This document shows, in pieces, positions 43,627 through 54,241 of a stretch of DNA of 64,000 nucleotides. The position numbers and the translations under genes were made by a program. The notes beneath the pieces are model-generated. The model searched no databases. It was not told where the DNA came from and worked only from the letters and a program-made list of their open reading frames with translations. Each line of letters begins with the position of its first letter. Within the stretch, counting starts at the first letter, position 1. Where the stretch lies: NCBI GenBank assembly GCA_036186865.1, contig AP025062.1, positions 12,147,891 to 12,211,890 of the forward strand. Direction: 5' to 3'. The stretch is from Eustoma russellianum. Lineage: Eukaryota; Streptophyta; Magnoliopsida; Gentianales; Gentianaceae.

Positions 43627-46600
43627 ATGAAATATCTCTTCAAATTTCCCATCTTCATTGGTATCTCAATGGAGGCTCTTACGTGGAATATTGGTGGAAT
43701 GAGGACTTCGTTGTCCCGTCTATTGGTTATGCTTCATGATTACAGTGTCGATCTTTTAGTCATAATTGAGCCCAAACGGCGGATTGCAAAATTGCAAGTT
43801 TATCGAATGAAATTACGTTTTCGTCATGCTTTATCAACTTGTGATGACAATATTTGGATCTTCTGGTAGTCTTCAACCTTGAGGTTGGATGATATCCAAC
43901 ATGGTACGCAGGCCTCATTACTTCGATTCACTTGGCTTCCTCTTCAGCAAAACATAGCATGGGCTGTTGTATATGGTAAACATACTCTTTATAATCGAAA
44001 GCCGTTATGGGATACACTCAGAGCGCATCATCAAATTCGGGTTGAACCATGGATTTTTGGCGGCGATTTTAATACTTTTTTACGGTTAAAGGAACATCGA
44101 GGTTGCATGTCTCCCCCTCTACGTTCTTTACTTGATTTTAATAATTGCGTCGATTGCTGTGAGTTGCAGGAAATTCCATTTATAGGTTCAATTTATACTT
44201 GGGCGTGTGGCAGTGGCACAAATAGTGTGCAACGGCGTTTAGATAGAATGTTGGTTGTACCATGTTTCTTTGATCTATTTTCTGATGTGGCTGTTCGACA
44301 CTTACCACGAGTTTCGTCGGATCATTCCCCCTTTCTACTTACATGTGCTCTAAGTACCGATAGGACATCCTCACCATTTCGGTTTTTAAATACGTGGACA
44401 ACACATTAAGACTTTCACGCATACGTTGCAGCATCTTGGCAACAATATCCCACTATGGGCGGTATGAGAGGCATATACGCGAAGCTCCGTCGCCTTAAAC
44501 ATGATCTTCGTCGATGGAATAAAGAGGTTTATGGTAACATATTTGATCGGTCCATAGCAGCGGAAAAAGAATTCAATCGGATGAAAGCCATATACGAAAA
44601 TGATCCATCTAAAGCCAACAGGTCTGCTTATTCTTTGGCACACGTAAATGTGTTAAGGGCTAATACTGCACAGACAGATTATTGGTCCCAGAAAGCACGC
44701 CTACGCTGGGAAAATCAGGGAGAGGCCAACAGTGCATATTTTCATGCTATAGTAAAGGATCGTCATCGACGTCAAAGAATTCGGAAAATTACAGATTGCC
44801 AAGGTCAGATAAACACGGATTCCGCAGCCATGGGAAATCTTGCAACAGATTTTTTTAAACAATTATTTAATGAGGAACCTGTTGAGAACATTGATGATTT
44901 TTTTGCTTCCTATTCCTCGTTTTGTTACCGCCGCTAATAATGATGGTTTGGTATGTCTCCCAGATTTAGAGGAGGTGAAGCAGGCGGTTTGGAGCTTAAA
45001 TCCAAATAGTGCAGTGGTTCCGGATGGTTACAATGGGTTTTTTTATTGCTCATGTTGGGAGATATTGAAGGTTGATGTGTTACACGCTGTTCAAGAATTT
45101 TTCCTAGGGTTCCTGCGCCACAGTCAATGCTATCCTCTATCATCACCCTGCTACACAAAAGTTCATAGCCAAATACTTTTGCAGACTTCAGACCCATTTG
45201 TCTCTCTAATTTTATCAGCAAGGTAATCACACGCTTAATTGCTACCAAATTATCTAAATTGTTGCCTATGCTTATCTCTTCAGAAAAAATCGGTTTTCTT
45301 AAAGAGCATGATATTAGTGAGCATGTCTTAATGGCGAATGAAATGATACATCACTTAAATAAATCTGTGCATGGTGCACATGTGATGGTTAAACTTGATA
45401 TGGAGAAGGCTTTTGATAGGGTTAACTGGCAATATATGCAGCTGCTACTGCTGAAATTTGGATTTTCCGAATATTTTATTCGGCTTATATTGAATGCAAT
45501 GAAGTTTTCTAAGATTTCAGTCTCGGTCAATGGCCAATTATATGGTTTCTTTTCTCTCTCTCGTGGCATTAAACAAGGAGATCCGTTGTCACTTTTACTA
45601 TTTATATTATGTTCGGAAGGATTCAGTCGGGGACTTAATCATCTCTTTCACACCACTACTCTTAAAGGTTTTAACACTGGCCGCATACCCGGAGTCTCAC
45701 ATTTGGCATATGCCGATGATCTACTCATCTTTTTAAATGGATCCTCTTGCAATTTGAAGAGGTTCCGAACATTTCTGAAAAATTATCAACAAGCCTCTGG
45801 TTAACAAGTTATTTATCATAAAAGTCAGTTTGTGACGAGTGATTATGTATCTGTCTCACGCCGAAACTCTATTGGAGAGATATTAGGGATGCGTTTCTCC
45901 ACCCACCCAATTAAATATCTTGGCTCTTATTTATATCAGGGAGAGAATTTAGCACGTTATTGCCAAACTCTTATCCAGCATTTTGACGCTAAATTAGCAG
46001 GATGGGCGAGTCGTATGCTTTTCGCAGGTGGCTGAATAATTTGGTTCAATCTGTATTATCTTCCTTACCATTGCACCTTATGGCAGCGGCGCGTTTGCCA
46101 AGGAGTGTGATTGACGTTATACACCGTAAGATCGCCTCTTTTATATGGGGTTCTCGTTATCATTGGGTTTCTTAGAAGCACATTTGTTATCCGGTAGAAG
46201 AGGGGGGCTTGGGTGTTCGAAATCTTCACTGGCTTCAAAAATCTTATGACTGCAAATTATGGTGGAACTTTAATCGTAAGAACTCTGTTTGGGCTATTTA
46301 AATGCGATCTTGTTATGGAGTTAGGCAGGATTTTCAACCACACATATATGATTCACTAGGATGGAAATGTATTTGTTCTATACATTCCTTCTACAAGTCT
46401 CATACTACCATATCCGATAATATGATCTGGATTTTGGCATCTACAGGAGCATTTACATTGGGACCGGGATATGAGGATTCGCTCAGTTCATCCCATATTA
46501 TTATCACACAAATTCTTCTGGTGGAATTTCATATAGCATTACCTTTAGAAGATAATTTGATACATTTCACTCAGGTGTGTCCCACTACCTGTCCTTTCTG

Positions 46601-47486
46601 TAAGTCAGCTTCTGGTACATCAATTCATCTCTTTCTCTGATGCGTGTACATTTGTTCCATTTGGCAACGCATGGCTTTATTAATTAATGGACCTCTCTCT
46701 CAAACCACTTCCATTCGGACATATTTGATGACATGGTGGCTACATTCCTCATCTAAGACATTCCAAGGACAATTTTTACTTGTAATACCTTCTCTTATGT
46801 GTTGGGCCATTTGGAAGGTATATAGCAAAATTATCTTCCGAGATGCAGATCTCTCATACTCTAATATTTTTTCGATGGTACGATCTTCATCCTTTGCATG
46901 GGCCTCAACCATTTTTGGAACGAAAACCACTGCTAACATTCAACATCTAATTGATAGTGGCTTAACTCCTAAGATTAACGTAGCACGTGTTCGGGTTGTA
47001 AAATGGATGCTTCCTCCTTCTGGTAGGTTTAAGCTTAATATTGATGCATCTGCAGGAAGACACATGGCTTCCGCAGGAGTAGTTCTACGAGACTGTAGGG
47101 GTCAGTTGATCGGAGCTTTGTCTTACACCTTACCTTGTTTGCCTCCATATTTGGCGGAACTACAGGCAACCATCTATAGTATCATCTACTTCGGTGTCAC
47201 ACATCATAACCTTTTGGTTGAGACAGACTCTCTTATGCTGCTTCAACCACCAAGGAATATATCTACACATTGTCAGTATCACTATGATCGCTTACATTTC
47301 TTTCTGAGCCTTACATGCAGTTCTCTGAATTACATCCCGAGGGAAGCCAACATGGTAGCTCATCATCTAGCACAACATGGCCGAATGTTTCCGTTAACAA
47401 CAATTTACACATTGGCCATTTCATTACCACTGGTGGCACGCGGATTTTTCCACACAGATCTGTCCACTGTTTCTTTAAGGTTATAG
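43627..47486 (+). pseudogene. LN5 ORF2: endonuclease, RT, zf-RVT, RNase H, with several stops
   Basis: The endonuclease starts MEALTWNIGGMRTSLSRLL (43672), with GGDFNTFLRL and SSDHSPFLLT motifs, broken by stops near 43868 and 44407. A linker rich in RRWNKEVYGNIFD-type sequence follows. RT shows VMVKLDMEKAFDRVNWQYM, RGIKQGDPLS and an intact YADD box (45709-45720). The frame then has a TAA after QQASG (45802). Thumb (HPIKYLGSYLYQGENLARYC), zf-RVT (CPTTCPFCKSASGTSIHLF, 46560-46640) and a long open RNase H frame (46644-47486; GRFKLNIDASAGRHM, LAELQATI, LVETDSLM, NYIPREANMVAHHLAQHG) complete it. All RNase H acids appear present. At least six lesions inactivate the gene. Confidence 0.85.
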
Positions 47487-48180
47487 TTACTGACAATGTG
47501 CACGTATACACCGGACTTACGTTCACGCTATGGAGGTTTCATGTATCATTATGGTACAGGCAACGGCGCTATGCCACAGATATTTTGTTATTAAATACAC
47601 TTTTTCCTATTACGCAATAATTTACTTTCTTGTGTTTTACTTTTTCAACACGCGCTGAGGCAATTTGACGCTGCATAATGCTTCTTCACACATGGTCATC
47701 ATCGTCCTATAAAGCTCGTTGACTCTGCCATCTCCTGTATTCATGTAAAATGCAGGCGATCCCGGTATGCCTTTGTGTATTTTTATTTATTTTTTCTTCT
47801 TCAACATTATTGGCTACTCATTTTTTGGTTCTGGACATCTCCTCCACTCAATCCTGAGATACACAAATTTCAAGGCACCAGACGTCGAAGAAAATATACT
47901 TTCTATTTTTGGCCACTCAATGTTTGGTTCTGTACATCCATGCGATACAATTATAAGACACAGGAATTTCACGATAGCAGACATCGTCGAATTTTTATTT
48001 TATATGCTTTAATTTTTCTTTCTTCAAACTGTATAAATTATTTCTTCATGTTAGACTCTTTTTGTCCTTTCATATTTCATATTTTGTAATTGGGAGAGTC
48101 TCCCATAGTGTTTAGTGGCTTAATGTAACCACGGTATTCCTCCACCACAAGTGAGGGTTATCATATTAATAAAACAATGG
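47487..48180 (+). mobile_element. LN5 3' UTR
   Basis: No gene. It contains the weak hairpin followed by GGTATG at 47733-47768, two similar stretches 'ttttggttctggacatctcc' (47822) and 'tttggttctgtacatcca' (47923) about 100 bp apart, and the LINE 3' hairpin at 48139-48156. Confidence 0.6.
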
Positions 48181-48202
48181 ACGATACCGCCTGTCTTTCA
48201 CT

Positions 48203-48218
48203 ATATATATATATATGA
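48203..48218. repeat. Short (TA)n tract between LN5 and LN6
   Basis: TATATATATATATAT at the junction of the two LINE copies. Confidence 0.85.
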
Positions 48219-51175
48219 TTTCTTCCGGGCAGGGGCATGTCGGACCAAATCTTAATGGCCAAAGAAATGGCACATCTGTTAGACAAACCGAGTCGGGGAG
48301 GCCGTGTGATTGTTAAGCAGGATATGGCCATGGCTTTTGATCATGTGAGTTGGGATTATCTTCAGCATTTTCTCCTTCGGATGGGTTTTGATAGCTTTTT
48401 CATCCGGATCGTCAGGAATAATCTAGCAGCTACTAAATGCTCAGTATTGGTTAATGGCAAACCATGTAGATTTTTCAGAATATGATGGGGTGTTAAGGAA
48501 GGTGACCCTCTGTCTCCTTTGTTATTTCTTCTTACGGCAGAAGGTTTAAGCAGGGGCCTTGATTATTTGATTGACACATGTCATGTGACTAGTTTTTTGG
48601 AGAGTTGAGTCTGCACTCCGTCTCACTTAGGCTTTGCTGATGACTTACTTATCTTTCTCTCTGCTATGGCTCAAAACTTGCAATGTTTTATACGGTTTCT
48701 TGACAAATATCAGCTTGTGTCTGGTCAGTTGATTAACTATCACAAAAGTATGCTCTTTGTCAGTTCTAATATATTAGGAAGTCAAGTGGCTGGATTGCTA
48801 GGCATGCGATTATCCTCTCTTCTGCTTAAGTATCTTGCAGCACCTACACACCGCGGCATATATCGGGCTATCCACTACACTTCTCTGTTATGGCACTTTG
48901 ATGCATGTTTAACTGGTTGGGCAAATACATTACTGAATGCGGCAGGTCAGGTTACACTCATTCGATCGGTTCTCTCATCGATTCCCCTGCATTTATTTGC
49001 ATTCTCTCGGCTCCCGTGCAGTGTTGTTGTGGCCTTGGAGCGGAAACTTTCACACTTTTTCTAGGGACATCGACACCATTGGAGATCTTGGACGGACTTT
49101 TGTCTCCCAACTAACAACGGTGGCCTTGGATCCTTTCATTGGCTATTCTGCAGAAGGCATATGAATGTATGATGTGGTGGACTTTTTCGACTTCAGAGAC
49201 TGATGGGCACGGTTTATGCGGGCAAAATACAATAGACAGGGCCACTTCCGCAAGCTTCTACCTGATTCCCTAGACTGGAAGCGTATCTATCGCATTCACT
49301 CTTTTTGCCAAGATCGTGTCCAAGAGGGTCGGTACGGTTTGTTATGGCGTCCTCATCAACATGGCCAGTTCTCACTCAAAAGCGCCTATGAGGAGTGCCA
49401 GCAGCCGAGCACCACTTTGCGCTTCTACAGGTATATTTGGTGGCCTGGATTATCGCTATCTTCAAAATTGTTCATATGGAAGTTACTATCCGAGCACTCC
49501 CTCTTCTGGAGAATCTAAGATTATGGTCAGTGGTGTTCCTAATAATGTGCCCGTTCTATTACTTTTTTAACATACAGGTGGACCATCTCTTTTAGCGCTG
49601 CTCGGCGATATCCCCCATTTGGACTCGGTATGCCCTTCTTCTTGATGTCACATCTACATTGCATGTGACATTACGTTCTCATCTCCTTAGTTGGTGGTCC
49701 ATTTTGTCATCTCGCTCCATGCATGGTCAGCTTCGTGTGGTGGTGCCTCATGCAATATGCTATAATGTCTTGAAAGAATACACCAGTCTGATGCTTGGCG
49801 ATGAGACATACAATTCGTTGAGGCTAAAGGAGCGCATCCGATTTGATTTATTTGTGTGTTGTCAGGCGGCATCGGAAAAGCGTTTTGCCACAGCCATTCT
49901 GAGCTTAGTTGCGGCAGGCCTATCTCCTTATATACGCATACATCGGTGTTCAGTGGTTCGATGGCTTGCTCTGCCTTCGAGACATGTGAAGATTAATGTT
50001 GAAGCGGCTTCAGGTCGTCATGGATCTACAGCTGGAGAGGTGGTCCGTGACTTGGGCAGTGCCATGCTCGCTGCTATTGCTTTTCATATGACACATCTGC
50101 CCTTAGATCAGAGTTGCAGGCAGCCTTATATACGGTTATTTTTTACGCTTCTAGGTTCTCAGACTTTGTGCTGGAAACTGATTTCCTACAATTATCATCC
50201 TTGTTGACCACTCGAACGCTGACGGGAGATATGGGAGCGGATCTACATCGCTTGCAGTCCTTTTTAGATCTTACTGCATCCACACTTTGTTACACCCCAC
50301 GCAAGACTAACTCGGTGGCGCATCACTTGGCTGCCCATGGACTACACTTATCTTTTTTATCCGACTTTATCAGCTTGAGCCAATTACCACCAGTAGCACG
50401 CGGCTGTTTACTCACAGACTTGTCCACTCCTCATTTGCTCACTTGATATGTATGGCATTCTGACATGGTATTCTGCCTATATCATTTTTATGATGCAGGC
50501 AGTCCAGGTACTTATATCTCACTTTATCATTATGTGTGGGTGGCTATGTTCATATTCACGGTTATATTCTTCTGCTCAATTATCTGTGTGTTTGGTATTG
50601 CTGCGAGGGAGGTGCATATAATCTAAAGCTAAACGGGATTATGTCTTTCACAAGGATTGACACACTCTTTTGGTTTTTGCCTACATTTACATAAATACAG
50701 GTAGATTGGGTACGTATCTGAATATTATGCTTATTGAATAGTTTGTGGACTTATATTACAATCTTGGCTCTAATCTGGCCTTTTCACTCTTTTTTGACAC
50801 AGCGGCCGAGGACATCAGGTGATCAAACAAGTGCATGGGCATCGCACCAACTATCACCGACTACATTATGTGCTTTTTGGTTTGCCCACATTGTCTTATG
50901 TTAGATAAATATGTACTCTTTTTCCTTCGTGCAAGATTTTATCCACAAAGGTGGTTTTGCTTGCCAAGGTTTTAATGAGGCATATCATAATCAACATGAA
51001 CAGTGGCCTTATCCCCTAGCATTTTCTCGCTCTCAATTCCCAGATTTACGACCGGGCAGTTGTACCATTGTATTATATTGGCTAAACCTTTGTAACTTTG
51101 GGAGTCGTATACATTGTACATTTGGTTTTCCTCTATCTTAAGTGAGGCTATTTATAATAAAACCGGGAGGCATCC
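48219..51175 (+). mobile_element. LINE LN6, 5'-truncated, plus strand
   Basis: It begins in the RT finger region and runs to the 3' hairpin CCTCTATCTTAAGTGAGG (51130-51147). Its 3' UTR (50447-51175) carries two hairpins of the shared kind. The first has arms CTGCCTATATCA/TATGATGCAGGCAG (50473-50502) with GGTAC following. The second has TTGCCTACATTTA/TAAATACAGGTA (50677-50704) with GGGTACG following. Confidence 0.8.
48225..50446 (+). pseudogene. LN6 ORF2 remnant: RT, zf-RVT, RNase H
   Basis: RT shows GRVIVKQDMAMAFDHVSWDY and GVKEGDPLSPLLF, where Q is replaced by E in the usual KQGDP. The active-site box is FADD (48633-48644). Stops interrupt at about 48483 and 48606. The thumb part (LGMRLSSLLLKYL) and zf-RVT (FSLKSAYEEC, FYRYIWWPGL) follow, with a frameshift near 49520. 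RNase H is split between 49659-50207 (HVKINVEAASGRHGSTAGE) and 50114-50446 (LETDFLQL, YTPRKTNSVAHHLAAHG). In the first acidic position NVEA replaces NVDA, so RNase H is also damaged. Confidence 0.8.
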
Positions 51176-51184
51176 TCCTTTTAT

Positions 51185-51186
<2 letters not shown>

Positions 51187-51255
<69 letters not shown>
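51187..51255. repeat. (TA)n microsatellite between LN6 and LN7
   Basis: About 69 bp of uninterrupted TA repeats directly between the LN6 3' end and the LN7 5' end. Confidence 0.95.
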
Positions 51256-51259
<4 letters not shown>

Positions 51260-51288
51260 AGAAAGATGGTGGTTACTCTCTGGCGAAA

Positions 51289-51684
51289 ATGGCGATCGCC
51301 GGCGCAATCGGTTTGATTCTTTGCTACATTCTTCCATTTTGCTTTTTGCGTTTTTTCCATTCTGCGTTTGCATCATTTACACATCTGAGATTGTCTTCTG
51401 TATCTGCGATTACAATCTGGTTGGGCAGTTACATAACCGCTGATCACAAGATTCTTGCTGTTGTTGTTGGACTGCTAAAAACTGTGATCATATTTCCGTT
51501 ACCTTCATCCTCTCTATCTGTTATGTGTGATCGCTCCAGACATGGAGAACCAAACACCGCTGCAAATATCTGCAGGAAAGGTGCAACCTTTTGCATCCCT
51601 TTTCAAACAATCCACCAATCAGGATATTGCTATAAAAGAAATTCAGCGCTACAAAGGATGCCCAATGATAAATTTTTCGGATGA
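51289..51684 (+). CDS. Small hydrophobic reading frame in the LN7 leader, overlapping ORF1
   Basis: The frame from the first ATG after the TA tract encodes 131 residues beginning MAIAGAIGLILCYILPFCFL. It has two or three hydrophobic stretches that could span a membrane (around residues 2-27 and 55-75). It overlaps the first 140 bp of ORF1 in a different frame. No family is recognised. It could be a chance frame in the 5' UTR, and only this copy has the region, so no comparison is possible. Confidence 0.2.
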   Translation: MAIAGAIGLILCYILPFCFLRFFHSAFASFTHLRLSSVSAITIWLGSYITADHKILAVVVGLLKTVIIFPLPSSSLSVMCDRSRHGEPNTAANICRKGATFCIPFQTIHQSGYCYKRNSALQRMPNDKFFG

Positions 51685-52672
51685 TGAGGTTGCGAGATTA
51701 GCCGAGCCATACATATATTCATTGGTGGGCACGTTTTGGTATAGTCTCCCTCCGCTAGCAACAATACGAGCCACCATTGATCGTATTGGATTTACAGGTA
51801 CTGTGTGTATTGGCCTTCTTGATGCAAATCATGTTCTAATGCACTTTTCACAGGAGAAAGATTATTTGAGATGCTTTGGTAGGCAAAGTTGGACAATTTC
51901 TGGAAAGTATATGAGGGTCACTAAGTGAACTCCTAATTATGATCCTAAAGCAGATGTGCCAATTGTTCCAGGTTGGATTTCCTTCCCGGGACTTCCGGTA
52001 CATTTTCATCAAAAAGATGCATTATTCCAGATTGGTAGAATGCTAGGCACACCAATGAAAATGGATAATGCCACAACCGAGAATTTAAGACCATCAATGG
52101 CGAGATTGTACGTTGAACTTGATGTCTCATAAGAACTCCCCACACGTGTGTTGATACAAACATCAAATCGCTGCATATCAAAAATGATTGAATATGAAGA
52201 TTTGCCAATGTACTGCTCCAAATGTTCAAGGCTTGGTCATAAATTAGTTGACTGTGGAATAGATGGAAAAGCGGCAGAAAAGCAGACAGCTGAAATTCCA
52301 ATCAATAAGCCTCCCCGTGATAACAAAAAGCAACAACAACGTTGGACACCTAGAAAAGCAAATATTTCTGATGAATTGCGACAGACAAATTTGGAAGACA
52401 ACTATGCTTCTCTAGACCTGGGGCCTCATAATCATGTTTCGGATACTCAGGATATTTCCAAATTAAAAGGGATTGATGATAGCTTTTTATGTGATCTACC
52501 AGATAACCTTCCCTCTTTTTTCATGTCTGATACTGAGGTACAGCCGGAAAGAGACGTAGAGACATATATGGTTAATTTGATACAAACAACAATAATTGAT
52601 GAAACTCACAAAGAAAGATATGACACATTTCAGACTATCCCACAAACTCCATCAACTTCGACTACTCATTAA
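51542..52672 (+). pseudogene. LN7 ORF1: DUF4283-type protein with CCHC zinc knuckle
   Basis: The start MENQTPLQISAGKVQPFASL is at 51542. The DUF4283 module follows (EVARLAEPYIYSLVGTFWY, LLDANHVLMHFSQEKDYLRC), then VPIVPGWISFPGLPVHFHQK and LFQIGRMLGTPM. The CCHC knuckle is CSKCSRLGHKLVDC (about 52216-52257). The rest is a polar, acidic tail. Two in-frame stops, TGA at 51926-51928 and TAA at 52130-52132, break it; otherwise the frame is continuous for about 375 codons. The protein would coat LINE RNA. Confidence 0.8.
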
Positions 52673-52791
52673 TTAATCCAAGTACCCCCAAGACTGTTGC
52701 GTCGACACCACCGTGCCACTGAGCTTCTATCACTGCTTGTCACTCGCTATCGTGCGGCTCTCTTTAACTCTTTCGAAATACCATCTGATCA

Positions 52792-54241
52792 ATGAAGATG
52801 CTCATATGGAATGTTCGAGGTATCCGTACGTCGATTACTAGACTCTTATCCTTAAATTGATGACATCAATTCCACATGCTTGTTATCGTTGAACCTAAAG
52901 CTAGGCCCTCTGCGATAACTTCATATCGTTTGCAACTTGGCTATACTAACGCTTTAACCGTATGTGATGATCGTATATGGATTTTCTGGTGTAATTCATT
53001 TATGAGTTTGGAAGATCAACGAGTAGGAGTACAAAATCATTCCTTCAGACTTTGTTGGGAGAACCATGGGAGCGCCTAGCGCATAGAGGAGCAAAGCTCA
53101 TTTTCCTTTCAGGGTAAAGCGGCGCATAAAAAAGGGTGCCAACGGGAGAATCATTTTGGTGCACACTAGTTTATGGACTTCATACAGTCACAGCGAGAAG
53201 ACCATTGTGGCAGGACCTTATATCATTTCATGCAACAATAAATTTACCATGGCTTATTGGCAGGGATTTCAATACGTTCTTGTTGCTTGAGGAGCATAAT
53301 GGACGTTCCACACCTGCCCTTCGCACACTGCAGGATTTTAATGATTGTGTTGATGCCTGTTCATTACAAGCAATTAGTTATCAAGTCTCACCTTATACTT
53401 GGAGTGATGGCAGAGGACTGGGTCGTGTAAGCCGATGCTTGGATCGATATCTTTGTACTTCAGAGTTCTTTGATTTATTCGAGAATGTTCATTATCAGCA
53501 TCTTAATCGATCATCCTTGGATCATTCTCCTATATTTTTGGATTGCTCAAAATCATCATTGCCTAGGACTGCTTCATTCAGATATTTGGATGCGTGGACA
53601 ACACATTCGGATTTTGACAGTTTTGTTACACATCATTGGCGATCATTTCAAACTATTGGAGGAAAGTGGGGATTCTGTTCAAAGCTACGTCAACTGAGAC
53701 GCTGTCATAATAGCTGGAATAAAGATGTCTTTGGAAACATTTTTGATACAGTGGCCTCAGCAGAAGCTGAAGTAACATGCTATGAAAGGTTATACGATGC
53801 TAATTATTCAGATGAGGTGCGAACTTCCTATCATTTGTCAATGGCTAAACTTCGGCTGGCACAGTCTCGTGCATTACTATTTTGGAAGCAAAAGGCCAAC
53901 GTGAAATGGATGCATGAAGGTGATGAAAACACACGGTTTTTCCATAACACTGTGAAGGAACGCCAGAGAAAACAGTGTTTACGCCGGATACTTGGAGAAA
54001 ATAGGATTAAATGTGACACTCAACAGACCATTAAAGCCGAGGCCATTCGATACTACCAGACACTAATCATGGGGAGCAAACTTCACATCATGCATACATT
54101 TAGCAGTATATACCCACGATGATATCTGAGGATGAAAATCACCATCTTCTAGCTTTACCATCATTGGAGGAAGTAAGTAGGCGGTATGGGATTTGAGTCC
54201 CTCAAGCGCAGCAGGACCTGATGGATTTCCAGGGTCATTCT
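52792..54241 (+). pseudogene. LN7 ORF2, endonuclease domain and start of RT, truncated by element F
   Basis: It starts MKMLIWNVRGIRTSITRLLS at 52792. Stops occur after RLLSLN (52858) and near 53078. The endonuclease core continues at 53136-54122 with VYGLHTVTARRPLWQDL, GRDFNTFLLLEEHNG (the usual GGDFN has become GRDFN), YTWSDGRG and LDHSPIFLDCS. The linker contains NSWNKDVFGNIFDTVASAEA and VKWMHEGDENTRFF. The last 120 bp encode, in shifted frame, the RT opening LPSLEEVSR and AGPDGFPG-like residues. Then the F LTR interrupts it. Confidence 0.8.
54237..54241. repeat. Presumed target-site copy left of element F (ATTCT)
   Basis: Five bases before the LTR start TGTAGAAAT. The right copy is outside the window, so the duplication cannot be confirmed. 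Confidence 0.4.

Larger units (their letters stand above)
43149..48180 (+). mobile_element. LINE LN5, nearly full ORF2, truncated in ORF1, plus strand
   Basis: It starts in the C-terminal part of ORF1 and includes the whole ORF2 in pieces and a 3' UTR (47487-48180). The UTR has a weak hairpin CCTGTAT/ATGCAGG at 47733-47756 followed by GGTATG, and the terminal hairpin CCTCCACCACAAGTGAGG at 48139-48156. It is followed by 'attaataaaacaatgg' and a short TA run. Confidence 0.8.
51256..54241 (+). mobile_element. LINE LN7, 5' half including 5' UTR, cut by element F
   Basis: It starts right after the (TA)n tract with a 5' UTR of about 285 bp, then ORF1 (51542-52672), a 120-bp spacer and ORF2. ORF2 stops abruptly at 54241 within the start of RT, where the F LTR begins. 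The remainder should lie beyond the right end of the window. It is the only LINE here that retains a 5' end. Confidence 0.85.
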
